Below are positions 1-22,697 of a stretch of 64,000 bases of DNA, in pieces. A program made the position numbers and the translations under genes. This stretch comes from Albula goreensis (lineage: Eukaryota > Chordata > Actinopteri > Albuliformes > Albulidae), in contig CM040747.1 in the NCBI GenBank assembly GCA_022829145.1, forward strand, positions 29,848,936 through 29,912,935. Reading direction: 5' to 3'. Under the pieces are notes generated by a model, which saw nothing but the letters and a program-made list of their open reading frames with translations, searched no databases and was not told the DNA's origin. The stretch's first letter is position 1. Each line of letters starts with the position of its first letter.

Positions 1-837
1 GGATCAGCTGGCACACTTTCCGCCGTGGTGGGTAGGGCCGGCGGTAACGGAACTTGGCGAAGCAGCAGCCAGCACAGGAGAGCCAGCCCAGGAAGGCTGC
101 GCCGGGCAGAAAGAGTGCCCCCACACCGCTCTCCCGCCACGCATATTCAGAGCAGTAGAAGTAATACGCCAGGGCGCAGCCATACTGGTACACACTCACA
201 CCCACGTAGTCCACAAAGAAGAGCGTGTAGTGGGCCAGCTCGGAATGGGACTGGAGAAGGTGGGCCGCCACGCTGCAAGTGAGGTAGGTGAGGGCTGACA
301 GCACATACAGGTAGAGCGGCAGCGAGGCAAGCTCCAGCGGAAGGCCCCAGGTCCCGGCGAAGGACCAGCACCTTAGCATAAGCACATAACAACACATACT
401 TATGAGAACAGGCCTTTCAGCCCAACTAGGCTCATCTTTTGTCTGCAGTCTAGAGAGCAACCACTACTATGACAAGCCTAATCATTTTAACTGTGTAGGT
501 CTGGCTGAAAGTATCTCCTAATAACTACATCCATGTCTTCCCCTTGTTCTGCTGACCTTAGCAGGACTATGGGCACTGCCAGCAGATGTGTCCAGACGTT
601 CAGCGACTCGTTATGCCTCTGGAAGAGACTGAGGAGGTAGCAGCGCCAGTCTTGACCTGTGGGCCGGTAGCCTGTGAGGATGTAAGGCTCCCGGAACAGG
701 CTGGGCACATCCGAGGCCCACACGGTGCCCCGCGGGGAGGGAGTGGAGGACAGGGAGCGCAGGAGGTGGGGCAGATGGCCCAGCTGCTGAATGCTAAGGG
801 ACAGAGTACTAAGACGCTCTAGAGCTGCGCTGGACAT
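1..837 (-). CDS. paqr8: Membrane progestin receptor beta (PAQR8), 5' part, truncated by window edge
   Basis: Seven-helix PAQR/HlyIII-family steroid receptor of the plasma membrane (family knowledge: binds progestins, lowers cAMP; mediates oocyte maturation in fish). Two coding blocks on the minus strand: 837-557 (start ATG at 837-835, 93 codons plus two bases) and 371-1, joined over a 185-bp GT-AG intron (556-372). The translation opens MSSAALERLSTLS and carries the PAQR signature YILTGYRPTGQDW and LNVWTHLL. After the junction come TYLTCSVAAHLLQS, then SELAHYTLFFVDYVGVSVYQYG with the conserved Ser, His and Asp of the PAQR metal site, then GWLSCAGCC and RYRRPYP. It aligns without gaps to mammalian PAQR8 as I know it. 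About 217 residues are present; the remaining roughly 135, including the last helices and C-terminal His motif, lie left of the window. Odd: the coding intron, discussed under findings. PAQR7 is the closest alternative, but the residues and the mcm3 neighbour favour PAQR8. Confidence 0.93.
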
Positions 838-2339
838 GGCAGGGCAGAGAGGGGAACTGCTGGAGAGCAAGAGGGGACCGCAAAAGCAGAGCAATGATAA
901 TAATAATAAAGTATTTGAAAAGAGCTTTTTCCACAACGAAAATAAAATAAACGACAACGAAATGCAAGCAGGTAGAAATACAGAACACAATACAAGGACA
1001 GTAGAAAGTGGAAAACCAGGAAACAGCAAGGAGACAATGAAACCAAATCAGACTACGTGAAAGACGAGGGGACAGAAAAGGATAGTTGGGTAGCCAGGGG
1101 GACGGTGGGACAGCAAGAGGGGTGTATAAAAGCAACTTTGGAACAATGAGGGGTGGGTGTGGGAGGAAGAAGGATCTTCCGAACTGCACTGTGAAACAAA
1201 ACCCACAGAACCAGTCAGAAACCATGTGGGTGGGTCACTTAACACACATAAGTTCAAATTCACAGCCATTTAGAATAAAAAAAACAGGCAATTTTGAACA
1301 ATTTAGACATGGAGGTTTATTGGAGGTGATTTGGCATGGTTTACAACCCCTATTTACACTATATCATTTGTTATCATATTTACTCCTGTGCGTTAACAAT
1401 GGCTTTGGTGCTTGGCGTGTGCATTCTGGGCAGTGCAGGATCACGCCCTGCACTTTGCGAAGCAGTCATGTCAACTATGTCCTCGATCTTTCCTTTAATG
1501 AAACCAACACGCCCGACTACCACCTGAAAGAACAAAACACGTCGGCCCCCGGTGAAGCGATTTTCACACCAAATGTTATGCTCCGACAATGTTGAAAATA
1601 ACGTTATCGGAGCAGCCTGCAGGTGTTTACTACCAACAGCAAGTACAACACCAATGAAACAAGCTACGGTGACAGTTTCGAACGACAGTGCGGTCTATAT
1701 TTATGCAGGATGGGACACTTGTTCTTCAGACTAACACCACTTTCTTGGCTTTTAAAGTACATGTAAACGGTTTCTAAACGTAAACTGAAGAGGAGAAGGA
1801 CACTTTCGACAGCATGTCTATTAAATTACAGTACATCGCAAATATTTTGTTGGCGATAATTTAATTTGTATCTGCGTGTTTTTGAAGTCGGTATTGCGAC
1901 TCTCATCATATTTACAATCAGCATCACGTCAGGATTTGTAAAAAAAAATATTGTATTTCCTCACTGTTGCACTGGATTTTGGGATCCTGTGATTACATAA
2001 ACAACTTCTCAGACGAGCCACTAGATCAATTCGTTTGATCAAAATGTCATAATTAATTTAATTGTGTTTAACTGAGTTAACCTTTTAAAACATAACTCCA
2101 AACACTGTTACAAAACAAACAAAAGTGCCATCGCCAAGTGGCTAAACATTTTCTGTATGAAGCATGTGTTTTGAAGAGTGCAACTGGAAAAAAAAACGAT
2201 TGAAAAGTTGTTGCACAGGAGAAAGTAGCCTATTGTTTAACGTCCTTACTGACTTTAACTAAATAAAGTAAACGATAAATGATCAGTGAATATGACTATA
2301 AAGGCGATTAACACCAATGAGAGGTTGCAAATGCGTCCT

Positions 2340-2480
2340 ACCTGTCACTTCGCGTTTAGAAGACACACCTGTATGTTCTTGCAGATAAGATTTTGAAGCC
2401 GTAACGAAGAAACAGAGCTGTAGCCGAACTGCTCCAGCGCATGCTCAGTTCAACCTGCCCTCCTTAGTTCACATTCGCTA
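2340..2480 (-). promoter_or_regulatory. paqr8: Probable promoter and 5'UTR first exon of paqr8
   Basis: On the minus strand this stretch has a GCATGCGC motif (NRF1-like, around 2439-2446) followed by sequence ending in two good splice donors, ACAG|GTGTGT and ACAG|GTAGGA (near 2345-2375). A matching acceptor (CTCTCCAG) lies about 25 bases upstream of the paqr8 ATG. This fits a non-coding first exon joined over a 1.5-kb intron. The exon is inferred from splice signals alone; no transcript evidence is available. Confidence 0.35.
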
Positions 2481-5284
2481 TAGCAACAACCCACAGGTAA
2501 GGGCACAGTAGGGAATATTAGCTGTGAAGTTTTACTGGGGAAAATACTCACATACTTATTGACAGATGTACTCATGAATCAAACATTATTTCATTTCTAA
2601 AGTTAGCATGCCTTCCAGTAACTTTTTAATTCCTCTTGAGACTGAAGTGCCACATATTGTACGCTCTGCAGCCATTTGTCTTGAATTTTTATTTATTCTG
2701 CAGGGTTAGATGTGGACATTAAATGGAAACATGGACTAGGTATGGATCAGAGGGGTTATGAAACCACATGGGCTATATTAACTTTATTGCATAGTACCTA
2801 CTTTGCTCAAGTGTGTATTTTGCAAATAAACCTATAGATCATGTTCCAGATTGTAATACTCAGACCAAAATAGTACACACATCCACAATTACCCAAAAAG
2901 ACATAATGTAACCAATCCTTACCAGTCAAAATCATGATATTTGGACTACCTTGTTTGCTCCACCACAAGTCATAACATTTGTCTGTACTGACCTCTTAGC
3001 AGTGGAGTAAATTTACCAAACTGTGAATGAACCAGAAGCATTTCACTGTGACCCCCCAGAGTATATTAGATGTGTTGCTACGTTCTATAGTCTCATTCAT
3101 GAACCATAATACTTGCTGGTATCTGTGTAAGCAAATACTATCGCCTTGAAACTCTGGTATACACTGAAGCAGTTGGTTGCACTACTTTTTCTGTATAGTA
3201 TTAACAGTAACATGCCTCTACAGTTATCCTTCATGTTCAGCTCCTGGATTTATCTATACTTAACCTAATTTCCTCTGGTTTTCTACTGAACTCCACTGGC
3301 TGCACAGTTGTAACACCAAGACAGGGGTTTTACTGCCGGATATAATAAAGAAATCCATGGCTTCCAAGGACGACAGTTTACTGTGCCCCCTAGAGGCCAA
3401 AAATCACATAGCAGCAACCAGGCCTACCAAATTCAGGAGGTATCATAATTTTATTGTCCCTTTTAAAGGTGGTAATCTGGTTGCCTCATTATATTACAAT
3501 TCATTGCATTTCTCCATTTGTTTTTTGGTATTTTTGCAGCTATTATCAACATCTTTGACAGATTACTTTTTCAAAAACAAAATTGTATAAATACTGTTAA
3601 ACTCTACTGCTACATCTACAGATTCCATTCAAAACACACCATTTAGAATAGCACTGATACAATCTAAGATTTATATGGATCACAAATATTTCATGTTATA
3701 CAAACCTCTGATACAGTATTGATAAAATTCACAACTGAACATTTTCATTCACCAATGAAAGATGATATAACAGGTCTTGAAACTCCTGCTTGCTCATTAT
3801 TTGATTTTACCCTACAGTTTGGCTATACACGAGGTTATGACTGGTCCAGAAGATGCTAAAAGATCATTGCTTTTCCTGATAAATGGATTGTAAACCAGGT
3901 GTTCTTAGTAATGTTTTCAATGTAGTATAAAGTAAACAAACGTGATGCAAGTAGCTGGGTCTGAGTCATTGCCTTACTACAGGTTAATTTTATTTGCATC
4001 TTTTTACCACTAAATCTATGAGCAATACAAACATCTTTATCTGTCAAATATATTAGATACCGGTTACCTCAGGGTTAGAAGGGCTTCATTTATTCAGTTA
4101 AGTATAATGACAAACAATTAGCTATAAACATCACAAAACCCAACTCTGGAAATAATTATCAGTATATAATAAAGGTACTCCCACCTACATTCACTCTACC
4201 TGCTAATACAAACAAACCCATTCACTTTCACACATTCCAAACGTGTAGAGCCATTAGATCATTCTAAGGGCTCAAACCAAACCACCTTTCCCTGAGTTAT
4301 TAGCAAAATGTTTTAAATACAAACACTAAAGGTCCATTCAGACTCGCGTGGCATGTTAAAAGACAGCAAAAGGTGCTGAAGTCCGGTATCTGTTAGCTGG
4401 AGAGAATATTCAGAAATAAAGCCAAACACCAGGAGGTAATGAGGCATTTAAGGCTGGAAATCAGATTGGAGTGGATAAAAACTATATTGGATGATTTTCA
4501 TAGACTATTACCATATGTTGTTTGCACTTCATTTCTTTACATTTAACATCAAATCATGCCTGTACTGAAAACTCCATTAAGTTTAGGGGCATATGTTTCC
4601 ACTACATTCAGCATTTTCCATCCATCAGCAAATGCTTCACGCACTATACCATGGATTACCGGTCACAGTCCTCTCTACTGTGCGAGGTAACTACAGATTA
4701 TGCTACCGATTTTGCATAGCAGTCTCTCTCCCGCGAGAATTTTGGGTATAAAACATAGTCTGGGATACCAAATTCTGAGTTTGGGAAATACATGTTCTAT
4801 ATTAGCTTCGCATTTCTCATACTTTGTGAGGAAGTGCATCTGTCTCGAACTAATTTTGGTAACCAAAAATAGTAAAATCTTCTGCAGTTTTAAGGCAGAC
4901 CGAACGCCTTAAAGTTTATTGCTTCCCCCTACTGGACGAACTGTTCTCTACCCTGACAAACCACAAGCATGCATTTAAAAACAGAAGCATCAGAAATGCG
5001 TTTCGCCCCAGCATGTAATCCAGTGGCAGACGGAAAGGCCACAACCAATTCATAAACATTGCTTCGCCTTTCTACAGGACCCAGAATGGGTTTTTTTAAA
5101 GTGATCACGGCAATCCCTCCCAGTCCCTTTAAACAGTTCACTCCATTACCCGATACATCTCCGACAATACAACAGCTTGAGAACCAGTGTCCCTACACAG
5201 ACCTCCTAGTTCTTCAGTTCACAGCTGTGTCGCTGTGCGCTTGCCTGATTTTTTTTGTTGTTGTAATCTTCCGGTTCCTCAACA
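2481..5284. other. Intergenic region between paqr8 and mcm3
   Basis: AT-rich sequence between two divergently oriented genes. Open frames are short (under 95 codons), without splice context or recognisable domains. No repeat family was identified with confidence. It may hold shared regulatory DNA for the head-to-head pair. Confidence 0.6.
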
Positions 5285-5566
5285 TTTCGCGCGAAACACC
5301 AAGAAGGAGGAGATAAGGACGTCAGAATAAGTATGACGACAGCAAAACTCTGACATTGGATTGGGTAGTTACAGAAGCGCGCCGAATATGCAGATTAAGT
5401 AAAGTTATTCTGACCTATCACCATTTAGATAGCAGTATAATGTACTGGTCTGTGGCGCGAAAATACTGCAGTACCACAAAAGATAGAGAACATCTAGCGT
5501 GTTGCAGAATCCACTATAGTTGAACTAGTCATTTTAATAACTGGTTACTAAAATAAAATTTACAGA
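5285..5566 (+). promoter_or_regulatory. mcm3: mcm3 promoter with two E2F-type sites
   Basis: A perfect 12-bp palindrome TTTCGCGCGAAA sits at 5285-5296 and a second E2F-type core, GCGCGAAA, at 5455-5462. The mcm3 start codon is at 5567. E2F control of MCM genes at G1/S is established knowledge. The sequence lacks an obvious TATA box at a fitting distance. The transcription start is not defined by the sequence but should fall between the second site and the ATG. Confidence 0.75.
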
Positions 5567-14941
<9,375 letters not shown>

Positions 14942-16020
14942 GACCGGACCCCGGACCGAACAGACTTCTCATTGGTCCATGGGAGGAAGCACAGTCATGG
15001 GTGGTTCTATTGACGTTGTGATTGGTTTAGCAAGTTTTTTTGGTCTTTCATTATTATTTTTTAACACCACCTGTCAGAAAAGAGAAAGGAGACATGATTA
15101 AGAGGAGAGCAACTAGTATTGGGCGCTTTAGAAATGCTAACTGTTAACAGGTGGAGTGAGGCATGCAGAATATAAGTGTGAAGCAACGGCTGCTATAGCC
15201 ATATGCAGTCAGTGAGGCACACAGATATGATCAGTGTTGTCCTTTATAACGTAGCAGCCATCACTAGTTAACAGTGTTGTCAAGCGCTGCTAGTGTCTAG
15301 CGCTGTCTAGTTTTTGTCTGCCACTACTTCAAGTGCTCTTTCATTATCATTGTATCACTCAATACGGGCTGCGTGCATGTCTAGTATGTTTAAATCCTCT
15401 GATACTTTGTGAAGGAACCATGCCTCCACCATTTTAATTGAACAAATTTCCCCCTGACAGATCACAGCATTCAGTTTTAACCCACTGTTTTAAATTCTCA
15501 GAGGATGTCACACTTTGCCTTTGAATTCTTATGCACATGGACCAACAGTTGTTTATAAGTGTAGTGTTATGTTTTTACAGTACTTGTAAGCTTTTTGTTT
15601 GTTTTTAAGATTCCTTTAAAAATACATTTGTAAATATGTGTAAGCAATCATTTGGGAAAAGGAAAAAAAGTTGTTGTTCCAGGAAGTAATTGTAAGGATT
15701 AAAAACTTCTTCTGTTTAGGAGAAAAAGAATGTCTTGGTTATTTTCCTTTTGAAAATGTAAAGAAATTTAATTGACCAGTACAGGGAATTAATGTAAACA
15801 GAAAAGAGAAATTATATAAACATTAAGGATTAGTATTCTGAGTGCTAATGATGGGAGACAGTTGCTCAGCAGCAATGCCAGATTTTTTTCGGTCTAGCTG
15901 TCCGCCAGAGCTCTCTGTGGGTTCCATTACAGCTTTTTATGTTTGTTGTCTGTGTCTGAAACTGAGCTGTATTTTACCCATTTCTGGCTCAAAAATTAAA
16001 TGATGACTGACGATTGTTAG
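14942..16020 (+). other. mcm3: mcm3 3'UTR (end inferred)
   Basis: No frame of interest follows the stop. An ATTAAA poly(A) signal lies at 15995-16000, followed by a GT-containing stretch; an earlier ATTAAA is near 15699. The true end is not shown by the sequence. Confidence 0.45.
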
Positions 16021-19000
16021 CAAGCAGGTTTTCATTTTGACACTAGATTGGTTGGACGTATGCCTACATATAAATAACAGGGAAAAACTTAATCCAGCTG
16101 AATTTACACATCACACAAATGTACCTTACGGCACAACCATTTTTCCACGAAAGAATTTCACCAACTTTGTTAGCATTAGCATTGCTTAGTGTTCATCATA
16201 ACAGGAATTACAGCAGGCTGTGCCCTTTGTTGAGTGTTTCTAGATTGGGAAGATTGAATAGGGACAGGATCCCTGCAGAAATATTAAATCCGTACACGAG
16301 ACCATATTGGCAAAAATGTTCGTTTGATCATTTATCACTGGCAGTGTTAAGTCTCAGCAGGCACACCAACTGAAATGAAAATTTACACTCAACTTTCAAA
16401 TTTGTGTACGTGTAGTTTCATAAGGTTAAAAGGCTTCTTCCCTATTCATATTAAAATCAAATCATCTACATTGACCTGGATGAAGGCTATAATGCACATT
16501 TCAACTATTATTTTAATTCCAGATGAGCTTGTATCGCTATTAACAGATCCATTTTTAGTTGCCGGTGTTTGTGGTAAACTAGGAAACCCTTATATTTTAC
16601 TGCAAGGGATTAAAACATTTTTGTCCAATTCAGTGAATGCTTATGTTGAGCAGAGGGCGCTGTTGTGTGTACGTCTTTCCAGCTAAGAGAAACATTACAG
16701 TTGTAGTTGTATACTGAGCGGAAATGGAAGCAGATAGAAATTACGAGAGGTAAAACTATTTAAATGGGTTTAGAAACATAATTTTTGAATTCGGGCATGA
16801 CCAATTCTGCAGCCATCCTGCCATCTGGAAGGGAACGGAGATCTCTACCCTTCAGAAGGTGGATGGCACTCATAACCTTTGTGTCAACATATATTCGACA
16901 CGTCAATGACAGACCACATTTTAAATTTAAATTCCAAATCTTTAATGAATAAATATGTTAGCATGTTCAGAACTTAAGTAATTTATGTAACTTCTGTGCA
17001 ACATATGCATTCAGGTTCTTATTAGAATAGAAATTTTTAAGTAAATTCTATTTTGTAATAACATATTTATTAGTTAAGAAGTAAAGCAATTGTACTTATT
17101 ACTGTAATTTATGTCAATTAATTTATCAGCTACTTTGCCCGATTTCCTCCACAGGAAAAAGTCATTATTTTAGATATGTTAGTTATAAAGTTATTCTGTT
17201 CTATTCTATTCTGATTTAATACTTGGCTATTGCTAAAAGGTGTCTTTGTAGGGTAGTTGCAAAAACAAATGAATACACTTATGGTTGTAACATGCAAGAG
17301 CACGTTGTTGGCCACTAGAGGCTGCTATTTAGTAAACAAAAAAAAAAACCTGGTGTAAGACACTGGCTTTGATCAGACAACTTTGAAAGATTACTTTCAC
17401 TTATACATTTTATTACATTGAGCGTGGAGTCATACAAGCACTGTCAAAAATAAAATTATCCAGATAACAGGTCATCTCACTCAGTCAATTAGTAGTCTTT
17501 ATCACATGTTCCTGGTCCAGGTTTGGCTCATTGTCATCTGCTCTTTATTTATTCTTCTCTATCTAAGAGAATGCTGAGTTTCTGGGATCAGGTTTCCACA
17601 CTTTCATCAGTTAGAAATGAAACCACTGATTTCATCTCTGGTTCAATCAAGTAAAAATATTACCATTAAGCACAACAAGAGAATGATAGCATTACTTTAT
17701 TTTATTGGTTAAAAGTCCTTGGTTGTGAGACACATTATTCATGGCATAATGCAACTGAAGAGACTAGATCAGGTATGAAACATCAGTCCTGGAGGACTAT
17801 AGTGCCTGCAGTTTTTGTGATTTCCTTTCAATTAGCCACTAGTATAAGCCTCGGAAAGACGTTGTTTGGTCTCTTGAGTCAATTAATATGAATAAATAAG
17901 TGCTGAAACACAACTAGATGGAATGGACACCTTTGTTAATTTAACAGCTTTTTACCAGTAAGAGGTTCAATCAGTGGATGGAACAAGTACCAGCAAAATA
18001 CCAGCATACTTGGGGGTGCTCTGAGAACTACACGCTGAAATCAGCTTCAGATATGTGACCTGTAGAATTAGGGATGCTTCGTCAAAGTTTCTGGACTGGG
18101 CTCACAGTCTTTGGAGACATGCGGTCAGTCCTGTGTGATTGTAAACTCCCGGCCCACGCTCTTTGTTCTGTCTTTTCAGCGGTGCCGAGAAACTTCAGCC
18201 ACGCGAACGGCAAACGCCCCCCACGCACCCCCCGCCCCACGCCCTCCCAACCGATATCTGCCTGGAAAGATAATCTACCGATCTCAGTTTCAATCTTACG
18301 GGACCAGGCTGACTGTGCTGCTACCATGTGGGCTGATGCAGTGTGTATATTTGTTTTGTGATGTTATATATTAGTGTGGAAAGGGTTACAAAGCAATTTC
18401 TAAGGCTCTGCAACCATCATCTGCAAATGGAGAAGACTTGGAACAAAATCAATCAGGGTGCACAGGCACCTCATCCATGAAGTCTCTATAGCCCCCAGAA
18501 AAACTTCAGGTCTCTAGTATCAGTTAAGTTCATTGTCCATGACGACAACAAGAAAGACAATGGGCAATACTGGGCCTCGTGGCAAGGCAGAAACCACTGC
18601 CCTCTGAGAAAAGCATAAAAGCTTGTAGTCCAACCAGATATAGAGTTTAAGTGGGCAATTGCTCTTTCACTGGGGCAATATTGGTAATTGGTGACCATCT
18701 GTGATAAGTGAATGAAATAATAATGTAAAAACTATTATTTTATGTTTGTTTGGGTTTACCTTGTCTAATAGTACATTTAATCTGATTATCTGAAATTATT
18801 CAGCTAAAGACATGTGAAAGAAATGAGGAAATCATTATATAACCAATGGTCTGGTTTAAGTGACTTTGGGAGCATACAACAGAGCTGGCTTACCAAATAT
18901 TTGAGAAACACAAACGCTGACAATGGAGAACTGCTAAAACATTGACAAATGGTTTGACTTAGGAAAACTTGCCTTGGGAACATTTACCCTAATGTTCTGA

Positions 19001-21748
19001 GAATGTTCTGGCAACCAAATTGTTAGCTGGGATGTGGGTGGATTTATCTGCTGATATTATGTAACACTTCTCTTTTTAGTGACTTGTGTTTGCACCAAGA
19101 ATACACATTTCACACGTATTTAATGACTAATAGAGAAAACAGAATTTGAATCCCAGTCTGGGATGGTTGATGGCAGTAGTGTGAATACAAGATTGAAGGC
19201 ACCCCCTGTACATTTTTGTTTTTCTTACAACATCCTGATCCCCTGCTGTTGAAAACATATGTCGGCAACATTCCATAACTTTCTGTGTACTTATTTTTAA
19301 AATGCGAGGTTTAGCTCGTTGCTATTTGCTCTGTCCTTCAACTTCTCCACAAATGGTTCGGTTTCATTTGTCGGATGTTTCAGTGATCAGGTAATTATAG
19401 ATTTATTAATAGATTTATTATTTATTTAAATTGTGTTCATTTCATAGGACCACACGATCATAGTCAACTCAGAAACGACAAACCAATTCACTTTCTCCAA
19501 TTAAATTAAACTTTACACGTTATCCCTGATAACTTTGGCTGCTGTGGCAAATGTCTGACGTTAATTATGGGATATTAGAAATGTACTGCTGCAAACAAAA
19601 CGAGGCCAAAACTAAGAACACAGGCATCGTTTCTTATGTGCGTGCAGGGCCCATTAGGGATTAGCAGGTCAATTTTGCTATCAGAAAATCTGCCCTGCAC
19701 ATAACAATGGGTGGTGTAACATCTGCGCTTATAATTTTGTGTGTGCCATATGAATGAATCATATTGGGACATGCGAGATGTACATCGTCCCACATATGGT
19801 CCGCTTACAGCATGTGACTCTTTATCTCTTGATCGTAAAAAATGCATAGATATAGATTGAGCTTTGTGATATGGCGCCTCATGCAGATTTACTGACAACT
19901 GACTCCAGCAATTTAGCGTTTACCATGGCTGTACCTGATGCCTCACGTAGCATTCAGTGATATAAGTGTTATCAGAGTACATGCTTAAGTTCAGTCCCTT
20001 CCGGAAGAACGGCAAGCAGATTTATGGTAAAGCTAGCATATAATTAGTGAAAATACAGTCTGTTTGACGGAAGTACTTTAATTAAATGCAGCCTCTGGAA
20101 TGGTTTATGAAATGGAGGGCTATTTTGCTTCTATCGCTAGGTTAGGTTGTATCCAAAGGTCCATACCCTAATGCTCCACTTAGCGCTATCCCATTTAGCA
20201 CTGTTTCATTTCAGCGCTCTTGATTTGAACTGTATTTTTTATTAGCAGAGACAACACTAATGAAAATGTATGAAACTTGTCAAAAACTCTCACAACCTGG
20301 AAAAAATCTTTTTAATGCACTACGAATGAGGCACTGTATATGTTATTTAAATGTAATTTTGAAGTTTCGAAAGACCAGCAATCACAATCTTAGTGAAATT
20401 TACCATTTCTGGTCACTTCCGGCCACTTCAGACCACGCCCACTTCTGGTTTGTATCCAAATACAGATCATTTCTTTGATTAAACAGATATTGCTGATGAC
20501 TTATCGGCAGACTCCTACCTGTGAGTCAGATGAATAAAAACGTATATGCTGTAAAACCATGGCCATAGGGTTTGCTTTATCAGCAACAAATTTAGACCCT
20601 AGAAAATAGGCATGTTGACTAAACAAGTGATATCACCTGCCGTAATAGATTAATTAAGTGCTGGGTAACAAGTACAAGCAGACCATACAACACCCCAGGA
20701 CCTGCGTTAGCCACCACCTGAATTTTGCATATGCTAGATTCTTCATATGATGCCAGATTGATTCATTATACATTATGTTTATTCTGTACCAATCTTCTTA
20801 CATAACTTGATATGGAAGACCAAGTTACTGGGGCTTTGCTGCACTAAAACAGAAGCCAGTGGATTCGCACTTAAATAGAATGAGTCATTTGGTCCTTCTC
20901 TAGACACTGCTGAACCTCTTTCATGTGGTTGCAGAAGTTTTGGCTACCTCTCTTACTGTGTAAGTGCTGTTGTTTCCGGAAACCAGTCAGCGTTTTTTGT
21001 GACCCAATTTCCATTGGATTAATACATTAGGTCTGTGCACCACAGAGATGACAAAAGGCCTTTTTTTGTGCTTGTTTTGATTGATCGTGTTGCGAGGTTC
21101 ATTTGAGTATGCATGAACAAATGAAACGATGTTTGACCTCCGGTTTGGTTTAAAGGAGATTTTGAATTTTTTGAGAGATGGAATTGAGAGCACAATTACT
21201 GGCGCATAGTCGAACTTAAATGAAATGGACTTTGCAAAGAGCCAAGACACGCAGCATTTTACCAAGTCAAAAGCTCAGGGAGAAGTGAATTAACAGTCTA
21301 GACCAGAGGTGTCAGACAGGGCAATGTTGTTTTCTGGTTTTTGTCATTTCAGTACTTAAGTGCATTAATTTCAGCACATGTATTGTTTCTCAGGTCTGAA
21401 GTGGCTGCAGTTTGAAAATGGAAAAAACGTGGAGATACTTTGGCTCTCCGGGACTGCAGTTCAACACTGGCTCTGGTGTAAATGCCCACTAAAGAACAAA
21501 GAAACAGTCAAAATAAGTACAAGTCTTAACTCACACTTTGGATGCATTATTACAATATAACATTATCTTTTAGACATGATAGACATGGTTGAGAGGGGTT
21601 AGTGTTACAACATAGTACATGATCAAAATGTTGGTTATAATCTTTTCAGATCAGAGCAATTTAGACACTCCTACCACAGTAGCTTTCCAGCATCTGATGA
21701 TAGAGATGTTTTTTTTTTTTCATTTGCACCATACTTCTATACTGTCTA

Positions 21749-21752
<4 letters not shown>

Positions 21753-21785
<33 letters not shown>
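21753..21785 (+). repeat. (TG)n microsatellite
   Basis: Uninterrupted run of about 16 TG dinucleotides. Confidence 0.97.
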
Positions 21786-21788
<3 letters not shown>

Positions 21789-22623
21789 CTGCTCCATGGT
21801 TTTTTCTTTATTAACATTTGGTACAGTATAAATATTTTTATGGTTTGCTATCACTGAGTGGTGCAGGGTTTAACTCATCGTATTCATAGAAAGTGTCTCT
21901 GAGACGACATGCTAAGCGTCCAACAATGTGGGAATTTTTACATGCTTCACGAAGCCTCGTCGTTTGTAGGTCAACGTCTGGCTTACAGACAGTCATATTG
22001 TCTATCTGGCCTATATCAGGTAAGGGGAGTATATGTGACAAATGTATTGAGAGCTGTTGCCTCATCAAAGGAACCTTGCATTTTGAAACTTTTCTTGCTC
22101 ATATAGTGAGCTAAACATTTCTTTATCTAACACTTAAATCTTCAATGTGTTCAGGAATGCCACACCTACTGCATTTGACAGTCAGCATCTTGAATGGTTT
22201 CGTTATTTGCCTGTAACGTGTGTAAAGGTGCATCTGAAAGGCGATTCTGATGTTAGAGGGATTTTTTGTGATTAAATCTAAAGTTATAAAACATATCATT
22301 CACCTGTAAAGAGAAGAAATATATATTTTAGCCTGAGATGCCAGGCCAGTGGATTTTTGTTTTGGCATGACAAAACAACGTAAGTCAAAAGTGATATCTG
22401 TTTTCTTTATTTATCCTGTCTCCCACAAAAAACATTGCTGACATTATTAGTATGGTTTCATATGACAATACACCGTTTTTGCTGTCTGAAACAAATTGTT
22501 TGAACAAATTTTTATATCCAAAAAATATGGATATAAAATAATAAAAAATTCAAAACATAAAGCATGTAAATATGCAAAAATGAATTTGATACAGTATGAA
22601 ATATTCATTTTCAATATCAACAC

Positions 22624-22697
22624 TTGCGTGAACATTGGGTACCAATTAATCAAATAATAATTTTGAACATTGGGCACCAATTAATCAAATAATGATT
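22624..22697 (+). repeat. Tandem duplication of about 37 bp
   Basis: Two near-identical copies of GAACATTGGGYACCAATTAATCAAATAATRATTTT in direct succession, differing at only a few positions, so the duplication is young. Confidence 0.85.

Noticed and set aside
18074-18374. Overlapping frames after a good acceptor (TGTCTTTTCAG) near 18.18 kb, considered as an exon of a second IL-17 gene
   Set aside because: The Pro-rich translation lacks the SPW and cysteine patterns of IL-17, no partner exon was found, and frames end quickly.
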